This document shows positions 12,463 through 24,800 of a DNA stretch of 64,000 nt, one piece after another. The DNA is from Rotaria socialis (taxonomy: Eukaryota > Rotifera > Eurotatoria > Philodinida > Philodinidae). The stretch lies in NCBI GenBank assembly GCA_905331475.1, contig CAJNYU010004233.1, positions 44,647-108,646 of the forward strand. The letters run 5' to 3'. The position numbers were made by a program, and so were the translations under genes. Each line of letters starts with the position of its first letter. Within the stretch, counting starts at the first letter, position 1. The notes under the pieces were generated by a model. The model had not been told where the DNA came from and made no database searches. It saw only the letters and a list, made by a program, of their open reading frames with translations.

Positions 12463-14134
12463 TTAATTTTGTTTTAAATAAATCATTGATAAATTTTCGA
12501 TGTCTTCTTTGAGAAGAACGTTCATACCCATAAATGAATGTGCACCAATATGACAATGAAACATCCACAAACCTGGATTATTCGCGATCATGCGTAATTT
12601 TGTCCATCCGCATGGCATCCGATGATTGGAAACATTTCGATTCGGTGAATAATAAGCATAAGAGCTGGCATAAATCATTAACGAATCACGTAGTACTGGG
12701 TCGTGTCTATCAGGCCAGATATTATGTACAGCATTGTACATACCAGTTCCATACGAATGTATCCAAAATTTATGTCCATGCATATGCATTGGATGTGATT
12801 CACATATGCCATTGAGTGCAACCGTATTTTGAACCACAATATCAACTAATTGATCATGTTCTAAAGTATAAACAACGTCATGTGGGAGATTTTGTTCATT
12901 TCCATGATACAAATCCATCAGAAGAGATGTAGTAAGATTTTTTAAACGAAGCATATCGAATGTTGCATTGTTGGTTAACCAACGAATACCTTTTCCATCG
13001 GGTGTATATTCTTGACCAGTATGTAAAATGAATTCAGTATCAGCACGACCTTCATGGCCTGGCGGCATTCTTTCTGATTTAAGTAATGTTTGATATCGCT
13101 CACGAAATGCAAATAAGAATAATTCAGTCTCATTAAATAATGATGGAAGTTCCAATGATGTTAAATTCGTAGAAAGTGAAGATTGTACGCCATATCGTAA
13201 GATTCCAATACAACTAGAAAAATAGTTAGAATCGTTTTTAGAGTAGAAAGTAATTTATATAAAAGAAAACGTATTGTATAAACCTCGAGTTAGCTGCTGC
13301 TACTCGCCATCGAATAGCTGCTTGCATAGCAAAAACACCGCTATATTGACTTTTTGTCTCGATCAGTACCGCATATCTTTGTCCAGAAGCAATTTCGATT
13401 GATGTTATATTAGGTTTTGGTATCACTAGTTTTCCGTCGACCTCGACAACAGTCATCGGATGTTCCGTTATGCCAAATACAATCGTAGACAAACTTGTAG
13501 CACCAATTAATCGTAGCAAATAAATCTCTCCTGGATCTAGCGTCAACAAAAAATTTCGTTGACCATTCATATACAAATTGGATGGTTCTCCTTCCCATTT
13601 AAATGGTGACTCAAGTAAACCAGCTTCTTGTTCAAGACGATCAACTCCTTCCCAGTGATCAGAAAACATAATTGGGCCTGATGGTATTTCTGCTGCTTCC
13701 CATCGTCGTAATGGATCATCAATGATTATTGTACCAAATACTGTCACAGCCTGTAACCCTGCATGTGAATGATACATATGTGTACCAGCTGGATTTGCAC
13801 GAAAAGCATGTGTAAATGTTCGTCCATTGGGAATTGGCATTTGTGTAACAAATCCGACGCCATCCATTTGCGGGGTTTGCTGCTGAAGAATCCCATGAAA
13901 ATGAATAGTAACTTCTTCCATTGTGTGAAGAGCATTATGAACATGAACAATTATGGTATCGTTAAGATTAGCTCTAATTGTTGGCCCTGGAAATTGATTA
14001 TTAATCAATAAAACAGACGTTGAATTGCCAGCATAGGCGACTGTAAAATTATACTCATGCAAGTTCATGAATCCATTCACGACTTCAAACAAAGTTACTA
14101 ATATTAGAAGAAAAAAGATAATAGAACAACGCAT
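12463..14134 (-). CDS. Secreted laccase-like multicopper oxidase
   Basis: Two exons, 14134-13284 and 13213-12463, are joined by a 70-nt phase-2 intron, giving 533 residues. A signal peptide (about 1-21, MRCSIIFFLLILVTLFEVVNG) is followed by three cupredoxin regions. All four copper-binding blocks are present: HFHG at 78-81, HSHAG at 122-126, HPMHMHGHKF at 424-433 and HCHIGAHSFMGM at 503-514. The last block holds the type-1 copper Cys, with Met in the axial position, which in characterised family members goes with a moderate redox potential. The set is complete, so a functional oxidase of phenols, ascorbate-like substrates or metals is expected. The gene starts by the only upstream ATG with a signal peptide. 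Its exact substrate and its origin (animal laccase or acquired) cannot be settled without a tree. Confidence 0.9.
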
Positions 14135-17100
14135 TGCTGTAATATATTATGTTATTAAATATCGACGCTAGTGTTCTTTGTTTCATATACGAATACTATA
14201 AATGACTTCATTTTCTACACGAAAATAATCTAAAACTAACTGAGATATACGTCGCATCATAAGGAAGAAGGCAAAATTTTATCATATTGACGTCGTGTAA
14301 CTTTGTCGTGCATGTGTCTATTTAAGAGCCAACTAAGTACAGACACTCACATTTTGTGTTTATTGTTGCCCGCCTATGAAATTTTTATTTTCTGGAGTAG
14401 AATGAAACTAAAAACATTCTTGCTTCAGATAGATTCTCATTTTATATACGTATGATCAATAGTTTGCAATAATTTTAGTCTATGGTTTCATCGTATTTTA
14501 ACTGTCAACTATAAATTCTTGTACAAATTATTATGGTGTATTGCAATTACGAATTTTATGTTTCAAAGTTTGGGCACATCACAAGATGAAAATTCTATTT
14601 TTCGACAAAAACGAAAAATTTGTTTCTCAGATGAATTAACCATCTGTGTCAGATAAAACATGATAAGAGTAGAATTTTTCAGATAATATGAACGGATTAT
14701 TTTTGAAAAAAACCATATCAAAAGATACATAAGTTATATCTACTCTGAATCTGCAATTTACTGTTTGAAGTACAGTCACATATCATGAATAAAATATTAA
14801 TTGTTATTTTTATAGCTTCTATGAAAATTTAAGCAAACATTTTATTTTAATCATGTCAAAATTCAATACTTATTCACTTCATTTCTTGATAGAAATTGTG
14901 GTCAATTCTTATATGAGACTTGGAATATTGGTATTGTTTAGTCAAATATGTTTTGATGAAAAGGAAAGAAACTATTGTGCATATATACCATAACTAGAGT
15001 AATTCTTTCAACAGTATACAATCGATCGAAAATTGTAGGCTACAATTTGTAGTCGGTCTATAGGTTTGATTGGGACTGAACTGTGGCGTAGTCAAGCTGT
15101 AACTACTATTTTCTTGGGCTTTTTCGTAATTACAAGTCACAGTGCAATGACAGTTACTAAACGAGAAGGCAACATAGCCATGATTTTTAGCGTATGAATT
15201 GTTTTAATGAAAAGATCCACATTCACACACCTGAAAAAAGTTACATACGCATGAGAGAATGAGGCCGTGTGGCTTTTGGATCGTCCTGTGGAACTCTCTG
15301 GTCAGAACAGTATTGAACTTATTTTATAGCAGATTCTTTTGCGAATGATTGAATTTCGTTTATCTTTCTTCATAACTTAACTTTGGTAAGATCTAGTCTT
15401 ATCCATGAATAATTATACATAAATCATGTCCCTATAGATTTGAAAAGTTAGCGTCGAAGAATTATGCATTAGTTGATCATATTTCTAGAACGATTTGTTC
15501 AGTCAAGACCTGCTCAATAAAAAAATGAAGCAGATACAAATAAAGCACTTTACGAAACATGAAAATGTTTTGCAAAAGGAAATGAATTGATCAGCATAGA
15601 AGAGTAAATCATTGGTGAAGCACATATCCATTGTTTCCTTGTTTAAATGTGTTGATAAACAGAGATGACCATAAGTGTTTACGTAGGTATTCATGATATT
15701 TATATTCAATGTAATTTCCACTGAACGTTGAATCGATTATTAGCGTGTTCAAAGCAGATGTGATCATTTTCTGGATCTGCTCGATCAACTTTCGATTGTT
15801 ATAAAGCTATGGAATTTGTGCTAAAAATAAATTTTCTTTATAGAGATTCTTTCTCACACTGATCGTGTTATTATACGTTTAAAATATTTCCTTAGCTCAA
15901 CAAATAAATTTGAAAATAAAATTACTAATGACGGGAGATCACTCATCTGTGAGAGTTCTCAAAATGAACGAATGCTGTAGCGTCTCAACCTATGATGCAA
16001 AACTACCTGCATATCATCATAGAAGTCTGATAGAAACTTACAGTGTTACAAAATGATAGTATGAATCATCTGTCTGCTATTTAGTTTTGGTTGATCGTTT
16101 TAAAATCCTTTTCATTTTGGTTTATTTGAGATACCTCTTCATTGTTTGACCCTAGTCTATCAATCTTTTATCAGAGATTTTTTCTTTTTGGTTAGAAGGC
16201 ATTGTGTTGATAAAAAGTTCTACGAGTTAAATCTGTTTTGTTTTTTTACTCGATCCAGGTCGAACAGACACGATCGTTTACGGCCGTATACAGAGAAATT
16301 CGGCGAAATACATATCTCAGTATTACGATCGTATATCTCCGTGTCGTATACGATGAAATATGACCGTATATGGGCGCAGTAAACCTCGACTTGGGAAGTA
16401 GACAATAATGCTGTTCTTAGGATCCTAAGAAGTTAGCCTGAAAGCAATGAAGTTTTCGATATCTTCTTTCATAAAACAGATAACTCGACTAAATGTACAC
16501 CTATCCACTGGCAGTGAATGAGTCAAAATGTTGATGATGCTATCACCGGCCATATTTCCAATTCCGTACAATCATTCGTAATATTATTAGCATATATATT
16601 TTTTAATAACATAATTAAGAGAATGGTTCTAGTTGTTTTTGCGAATTTATTGTTAATCATCAATATTATATCTTGATACACATGTCTCTTGTTTCTAGTA
16701 ATAATTGAACTAGAAGCACTCGTGAGATAAGATTAATGAATATCAATTAACCTGATTCATTTGAAACTAATACAAACAAAAACAAACTCTTTTTCTAATT
16801 TTAGAATATATACATATATAATTACTCCGAAAGAAGTTAATGGTCTTTAAGACGAACTTCAACTCAGCAACAAAGAATGGGGAAAATAATTTGAAGATCA
16901 ATGAAAAAAACTTACGTTATTTGAAGAAAAAGTCTCAATTGTGCGAGGTAGACAAACTGATCATAAAAGAAAATTTCAAATTAATTATCGTTTTGAACAA
17001 GCACATGATGGAAAAAAGCACGCTTCAATAAATATCGATGGATGTTAGTTTTATAGTTTTTTCTTAAGGAACAATTTTTATTTTGGCTATAAAATACTTT

Positions 17101-18191
17101 CATATGTTCATGGATTTTCCTTCTGAGTTCATTATTTGAAAGTGATTTTGATGTACACGTAAAAAGTTATTTGTACTTCTCTTTATAAATGTGAATTATA
17201 CTTAAATAAAAATAAAATAAATTAAAAGATTAGATGTTGATGACGGTAGGTAATCTTTCGCATACGTTTATGATTTTTGTAAATTGCCATTCTTTTTTGT
17301 ATTCAATTTTCGAAAAACTGTCCTCAACATATTAATCGATCTGTTGTTTGTTGTTTAAAGTCCGTTGGATCCAAGATTTCTACATGTGAAATCGAACGCA
17401 GACCGGGTAAAAACAATAATCCGGTTCGGATATTCTATCGAAACGCTGTTTTATACTATTAGTTAAGTAATCTAATAGGAATTCGATAGTCGATTCGAAG
17501 ATAAAGACCGCTTATTCTCCAATTTCGTTCTGGAGGATGAACTCCAACACATATTTGCTAGATCATCTTCATTGCTAGAGTCGATCAAATCCAAGACTTC
17601 TGAACCCGAAACCCGATCGAGAGTCCGAAAAAAATGATTTTAAGACCCAAAGTCGAAGCTGAACCCGACGAGCCCTAGTGTTGTTATTTAATCACTCTGA
17701 AAAGTAATGATCAGCACGGATTTCAGATTCTTACCTTTACTGTACAGTCATATATTTGTTCTATAATTAGAGTAGAACTGGTTTAAGATGGATATTTAGT
17801 TAAAATAACAGGTACTAATGACTACACTTGCAATTCATACCCATCTCAAATAATTTTAATAAACGTTCTTAATAACTGTCAGTCTTCATTAGTATTGACC
17901 GCTATTTTTTTCACTTTGTCTTACATCAAAGGAAAAACAATTCATTTTGAGTCTGTGTCATCGCTTTGAAGAAGAAAATAACTTTTATTCAAGTGATAGT
18001 ATTGTCAATCAGGATATATACGCTTACCGGAGCTGCATGTGACCATCAGATATTGAGGTATGTACAGATTTCCGAAAAAGGAAACAACAGAAATTTCCAT
18101 AATTTCCTTTTTTTGCAAATCTGAACACGGCTGAATAATTATCAGCTTTTATTCTAAAAACAGCATAATTTCTGTACGTGTAAGTTCAATT
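14135..18191. other. Gene-poor 4 kb with decayed repeats
   Basis: No gene is supported. Small open frames at 15721-15503, 16146-16382 and 16840-17031 lack domains and splice signals. Two patches stand out by base composition: a GC-richer inverted structure at 16255-16395 and a stretch at about 17335-17690 with repeated CCCGA / CCGGG words. Both look like worn transposon remains. The rest is plain AT-rich DNA. Confidence 0.45.
16255..16395. repeat. GC-rich inverted-repeat patch, possible decayed MITE
   Basis: The ends read CCAGGTCGA on the left and, on the opposite strand from the right, CCAAGTCGA (8 of 9 match). Inside are several related words built on ACGATCGTATA, ACGGCCGTATA and GTCGTATACGAT in both orientations. 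The patch has higher GC than its surroundings. I see no clear target-site duplication, so a mobile origin is only an inference. Confidence 0.35.
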
Positions 18192-18317
18192 CAGGGCTGC
18201 CAACCGACCCCAAAAAGTGGGGTACATTTTGCTGACGTAATATTCGAACACTCTAAGACATTCGAATGGATGTGTGACAAACTGTACCTCAATTTTTGTG
18301 GTCGGTTGGCAACCCTG
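18192..18317. mobile_element. 126-bp hAT-like MITE with 35-bp TIRs
   Basis: The element begins CAGGGCTGCCAACCGACC and ends with the reverse complement of CAGGGTTGCCAACCGACC. The terminal inverted repeats match at about 31 of 35 positions. The CAGGG terminus is typical of hAT-superfamily elements. The flanks GTTCAATT and GTCCAGTG agree at 5 of 8 positions, which could be a worn 8-bp target-site duplication. No coding capacity exists, so it is non-autonomous. It lies about 275 bp downstream of the rhamnosidase stop codon. Confidence 0.75.
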
Positions 18318-18591
18318 GTCCAGTGACATTACATTCAGAATATTCAACGTAAATATTATTTTTGCAATGACCATTTTATTCAATATACATATGCAATTTT
18401 TAATAGCAAGTATTCAGTTTCCTCATTAAGGAATGGACGGATTTGTATGATGCTTCTAACGTAGCTTACTATCAGTACGTCTCTTTTATTTATGTAAGTT
18501 ATATTTGAAATCATTGATTATTATCTAAAGAAAAATAATAAAAATACAGAAAAGGTAACTTAAATCAGTTCGCTCAAAACTAAACTTTTAT

Positions 18592-21500
18592 CTATTGCCA
18601 TATCGCTTGAAACTCATATTGACCTGAACCAATATACACTGTCATAAAACCTGTTATTGAATCTTTTTCAATATCAAATCCTTCAACATATCGGTTGCCG
18701 ATGTCCGATGACCATATAATATTATGGCCTTCAATTAATGTTTTACATCGTCCACCGATTAGTAATGGCTCCAATATTATACGAGCTTGTGTATTTGTTG
18801 GTACAGTAATATGAAGCAAAATTGAATTAGAAATCGTATCATGCTCATCACGCGTATAGGAAATATGAATCAGACCGTATAATGTACTCAATTGGCAATC
18901 TAATTTTGATAAAAGATATTTTTTAGCTTCGGAAGCCATTCGAGGTCGAATAGTGATCATATTGGATGAAACATCAATCCCTGCTAGATGTGAATAAAAC
19001 CAAGCACCAACACTACCATACATAATATGATTACGAGAATTCATGCCAGGTCCTGCAAGTGGTGCATTCCAAAGTTCCCATATAGTAGTAGCATTTTCAT
19101 AAGGATTTGTAAACATATAGCCGTATGAAGGATATGTTGTTGATGATATCAATTCAAGTGCCAAATCGTGATGTCCATTATCAGAAAGCACCGGATACAG
19201 TTGAGCTGTAGATACGATACCTGTTGTAAGATGTATGTTATTTTGCTTTATATCATTAACAAGTTGATTGACGACTGCTTCTCGAACATTGGCTGGTACA
19301 ACTTCAGGTAATGCCAATGCGAGAACTTGCGCTGCTTGCATTCCATCTGCATAAAAACTTTTTGAAGTCGAAAAAAATACACGATGAAATTCCTCAGCAA
19401 GTTGTTGATACAATACTAAATAAGTATTTGTATCGCTCTGCTTCCCAAGTACCTGAGACATGTTGATCAAAAGATAAACATCATGAAGAAAAGCAAACGA
19501 TGCAATTAAATGTTTATTTGTCATAGGTTGTGGTGGTGGTGGAACCCAATCGCCATATATAACAGTAAAATTAGCAAGACCTGTTAAATTGTAAACACCA
19601 CAAAGATATTCGACATAAGCAACTACATGATCATAATACGCCTCTAGTGTATGCATGTCATTATAGTGTCGATAGACTTGCCAAGTTATTGTTGGCAATG
19701 CAGTACCCCAGTTTGGATCCGCTGGATAACTGTTCCCTGGTACATAATTAGGTACTTCACCGTCATCTAGTTGAACATCAACAATTAAATTCAGAAAGTT
19801 CTGATAGAATTTGATCAGATCAAAATTATACAATGCTTCATCAACAGACAATGCTGCATCGCCCATCCATCCTCGACGTTCATTACGTTGTGGACTAAAG
19901 ATCAAATGGAGAGAAAATCTATGTGAATACAAATATATTTAATGTAACAAACCAATCTGTTGGCAAAGACATTATGTTACTCAATTGACCCCATTGGATA
20001 TTATGTTGAATTTGATTAATGATAGGATTACTCGTGGAAAAATGACCTTTCACTGTTGTTTCGCTATGTACAAATGGACATTCAACATCATCTAGCGTCA
20101 ACGCATTCGGTGCACCAAATATAGACAGATAACGAAAGCCATGAACAGTAAATCTAAAAATAATTTAAAAAAAATTAATTAAAAAGAATGACAGAGCAAC
20201 GATTAAAACAAAAACGAAATCGTACGTTGGTTCATATATTTCATTAATAAGATCACCACGTAACACATATGTATCAGATGCTGTGGCATCACGAAGATTT
20301 TCCGTATAGATGTTACGAGCAGAATGACTAAAAACATGTATATATATATATTTTATATTAAATTAAGTTTTCAACATTTTACTTGGTCGATACAACTGGT
20401 TGAGTGAGTATTTCACCATGACGGATGTAAACACCAAAACCAGATGGGCCATGAAATCGTATACGACACCATCCTACCATATTTTGACCCAAATCAAATG
20501 TTCGAATACCTGTGTGACGATTAAAAGATATAGAAAACAATTCATTTCATCTCTAAAACAGAAAACATACCTGAATCGGATTGCCACATGGCCACAGGTT
20601 TTAGTATTCCACCATCAGTTAATGATGCACCTTTGATTTTACCAATATCTTCAGAATTCAAATAACTTTGATGTTGACTGTCTATTTCAACTTCAAGATG
20701 TAATGCGTCAGATCCCGCTCGAATTGGTGGCATGTCCTGAAGAACAATCAAACCATTCCGTGAAATATTAATTGGTGATGGCATTGATTCAGGCATGATC
20801 CAAGCTGACAATGAATCATTAAATCCTGCTCGAGACCAATTAGAACGATCATTTCGACTATCACACATCTCTCCATTGTACACACTATCATGTTTGATAG
20901 AACCTTCTCGACCAGTCCATGTTTGATCGCTAAAAATTTGCATTTCATCACCATTTTCAAATAGAATAAATAATATGAAAATAAGACGTGGTGGACCTAA
21001 AATTTTCTATGATAAAATATTCTTGTAAAAAATATTCACATCTACCATAGCCAAATTCACCATGCTGTTCTTGACTGTACCAACCGTTGCCTAATTTTAC
21101 TCCGACGGCATTCATGCCAGTCTAAATACATGTACTATGTAGATGAATGTTTAAAAGAAATGGAAAAAACAATAAATTCTAACCGTGACATTCGTTGATA
21201 CATCGAATGAAACTAGTAGAGTACGCTTTTCATACGTTGTCCAACCTGGATCCAATTTTCGACTTGAATCTACTTTAAAACCATTAAGATAAAATTCATA
21301 ATAGCCAAGACCAGAAATATAGGCGATTGCTGATTTCAAGGGACTATCACTTGGAACCAAGAATTCTTTTCTCAATTCATTCATATTAATCTTTGTCGAG
21401 CCAATCCAAAGAAGATTATCATTTCGAATGATATATTCATGTAAATTGAATATAGGTGTTCGAAATCGAATCCAATTAGTCCATTCGCTGGATTCCTCTA

Positions 21501-21879
21501 ATTTGGTTATCCAAACTCGTACACGAAAACGATAATATTTTGATGATAAAAGATCACTTTGGCCTGTATATGATACATGGGTCGATTGTGATGAATTCAC
21601 ACGTTCACTGTCCCACTCAAATCGATTATCTCGCTCAGTTATTGGTATTGATTGAAGTTGTAATTGATAAGCTACTTGTTGAACATTTCGATATAATAAG
21701 TTGTTCAAACCAGAGATTTTCCAAGAAAATCGAGGTCGTGCTGTATTTATAACTAAATCATCAGTGATATCCACTTTATGATGATCTATACGTACATCGA
21801 ACGGAGATGCCCAACGAGCATCTATCGTTGACCAAAGAAAAAATAGATACATATAACGGTAATAATGTGAAAAATGCAT
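18592..21879 (-). CDS. GH78 alpha-L-rhamnosidase, secreted
   Basis: Seven exons join in frame: 21879-21184, 21121-21046, 20996-20571, 20509-20383, 20327-20226, 20153-19953 and 19894-18592 (976 residues, introns 49-63 nt). A signal peptide and an N-terminal beta domain (SPFDVRIDH..., ARPRFSWKI) are followed by the GH78 landmarks NAVGVKLGNGWY, FDLGQNMVGWCRIRF, FTVHGFRYL and the catalytic block PTDCPQRNERRGWMGDAA. In that block Asp542, Glu548, Trp552 and Asp555 match the residues I recall as catalytic or sugar-contacting in characterised GH78 enzymes, with Glu548 as the likely general acid. The conserved NHIMYGSVGAWF follows, with His832. Length and domain order are normal for GH78. The enzyme would release terminal rhamnose from plant or microbial glycans outside the cell. 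GH78 is mainly bacterial and fungal, so ancient horizontal acquisition is likely, with introns gained later. The last intron interrupts the Cys codon inside the catalytic block. Confidence 0.92.
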
Positions 21880-24800
21880 CGATTTGGTTGTGTTTTTGAA
21901 AGCAAAACGGTACGATTATGATAGTTTCTCAGTTCTTTAAACTCGGCTCTTTATATATTTACAATTCTTTTATCGCTATTCATTTTGTTTGCTCGTTCTT
22001 TATCATAATTTGTAGCGTTGAAGCGAAGAAAAGATAACAATAACTATCAGCCTTTAAGAGAGGGAAAAGGAGATAATTATTTTATTTTTAACTTTGAAGC
22101 TTTGCAATAGTTCGTTAAGTTACAAAAGATGTTTAATGATGCGATTCAATCAAAAACGAATACCAACTATATCGGTTCTTTAATAATATAAATTATTCTA
22201 ATCGAATCAATTCTAGATATAGGCAAGAAACGTAATAGTGATTAATTAAAGCAACCAATAGCTGTGTTTCATTTTTTGTTCAAATTTCCAATAAAGACCA
22301 TATGGTTAATGTATAGCTACCGAGAGTTTCTTAAGTGAAACACTATTCTTTATAAATCTTCTTGTTTTATTAGGCATTCATTGTTTTTATGTGAACATAG
22401 TGTCAATATAGTTGTTAGTTAGAGTTTGGTAAACATAATAAAACACGAATATACTATGTGAAGTATCTTTTGGGATACTTTTCGCTAAGAGCTTACGAAA
22501 TTAAGTAGAGCCAAGCTCTGTTAATATTGAATGTTTCTTTCCTTTTCATTTTACCATTCCAGATATTCATATGATATAAATCTGTAAGATGATTTTTGAT
22601 CATCTGAATTCAATGTAGACGCAGAATATGTAAGATAATAATTCATGTAAATTTGTTTGGCCTACTTTTCTATTGTTTCAAAATACTTTCATGCTCTGCA
22701 CATATTGTTGTACTATAAAATTACTCTGAAATAGTTCTTAAATATTTCGACATTAGTGATATTCTATTTGAGCAGTAAAGTACTCTGATAAATGTAGAAT
22801 TCCATTAATAAAGCGCGAGTCTCATTAACATTTGTGGGAATATCTTTTTATTCAAATTCAAGACAAGCAAATGTCAACAAAATCAAACTTAAATTAAATG
22901 AATTTTGAATAATAATAAAATTCAAGAGTATGAGATATCATTTTAAACGATATCAATGTACAGTAGAAATACTATTTCGTCTCCTATTTATTCTGTTGTC
23001 AAATTGTAAATCGTATCTCGAACATTTTAATTTAATGTAGGTTTACTATAGTACGTTATTGGCGATAGAATAAAAGCAATTGATGTTACTTGAATTTGTT
23101 GATTCAATAATGCAAAAAATTACCAAAAATAACATGGTTTTATTTCATGTTCTGAATATATATATATATAAAAAGAAAATTCTTGAACTTCTGTTTCATT
23201 TTTGTCTACTTTAACGGTAACTGAATTAACAATATTTCCTCCGTAAAACATGAATTCACCTAGAAACTGTATTAAAGAAGGCTATTATAATTCTCTATGT
23301 ACCATTTAAACATTTGTTTTTCCACATGAATGCGGAATAGTATAAACTTCGAAATCATAGTAATTGTACACAACAGAATCAAGTGAATAGGGTATTGAAT
23401 TATTTAGCTACTTAATGATTGAACAAGAAGATTCCAATTATGTAAATTTCATTTATTTTAGAGTATTTAGAATATTATTCGTATGAAGACCATATTTAGA
23501 AAAAAAGAAAGGAATCGTTAAGTTTCATACCATTCGTCCAGTTGTTCTCGGGTAATTAATATATAAAAGCAGGACGTTGTAAATCAATTTGGATCAAATT
23601 TTGCTACTCATAGGTTATTATTGGTAGTAACCGTCAAAAGCTCGAACTGGATATTAGTTTTGATCAATGACATGGAGAGCCATGAAAAACAAAAATTCAT
23701 TCTTGCAACGCTAAATTATTATTTTTGTTGCCAGAAATAATAATATCAATAATATTTAAAAAAATAGTTGGACGGCGAAAAATATCGAAAGAAATGAATG
23801 CATCGAAAGTAGATACAAAAAAAGCAAGGCAATCTCGTCCGTATTCATTCGGATTTCATCTTTCTCACTATTATTTGAATTCTGATCAACAAGTTATCAA
23901 TGAAGAATAAGTTAACTTACAAATGGTTTGTTTTATTTGACTTTATTTAACGAACTTCTCAGCAAGTATTGAATTGAACATATAACTTATTCAATTCAAA
24001 TATCTTACGTTTCTGTCATCATTATTAGCTCTGATATCTCGCTTTAGCTTTATTATTCAAGTGAACATAATAACAAGTCTGAATATAGAAACACTTAATC
24101 TTCTAAAAAGTTATGCGATCGAATGACATGCCAGTGAATTGCTCTGAATAAATTCAGTTGTATATTTTTGAATAGGGTTTGTATAGGTTCACGTAAACAA
24201 GATAAAATGCAACATCAGAAAATATGAAACTGATCATAATGAATGATTAAAATTTCATCTAGACCATTAATAGATACTAAGATAGAGTTGATCCAAATGA
24301 TTTATTCAGCTTACAGTTCAGAATAGCTCTTTTGTTTTCCATAAAAATTAGGTTGCATCGAAAAATCTATTTTACAAACTTTTTATTCTATTTATAGTTA
24401 TTTATTCATTACATTACTTACTGAACTTTGCTTTATTTTTTCTATCTGTTTCGTTATCTTTCGTATGATTAGCTACTCGTCTTTTCTTTTTCTATTCAAC
24501 TTTCATCAGTTTACTGAATAAATCGATTCGTCGTCACGTCTCTCTCCTAAAATATTCCACAAAATGTTATAAAGAACAGATACAATTACTAAACAACTAA
24601 TGAACTAAAGAACTCACTGATTGGTATTCATATTCACTAAAATAATATATTAAAAGTGATTTGTAAAAAAAGAATAGTTTACTTGATGCAAGAATTTTTT
24701 TACAAACAACGGGAGACTATCAAAATTGTTTGTAGTATTTATTAGTCATCTGTTAGGATAAAAAAAATACCGTGCTATATGTGGCTAATATTATTAGTAC

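Noticed and set aside
12534..12815. Plus-strand frame over the multicopper oxidase
   Set aside because: It is antisense to a strongly supported coding exon with copper-site motifs.
18186..18383. 65-codon minus-strand frame
   Set aside because: It is made mostly of the MITE sequence, including both inverted ends.
23725..23910. 61-codon plus-strand frame
   Set aside because: TTG start, no domain, no splice support in an AT-rich gap.
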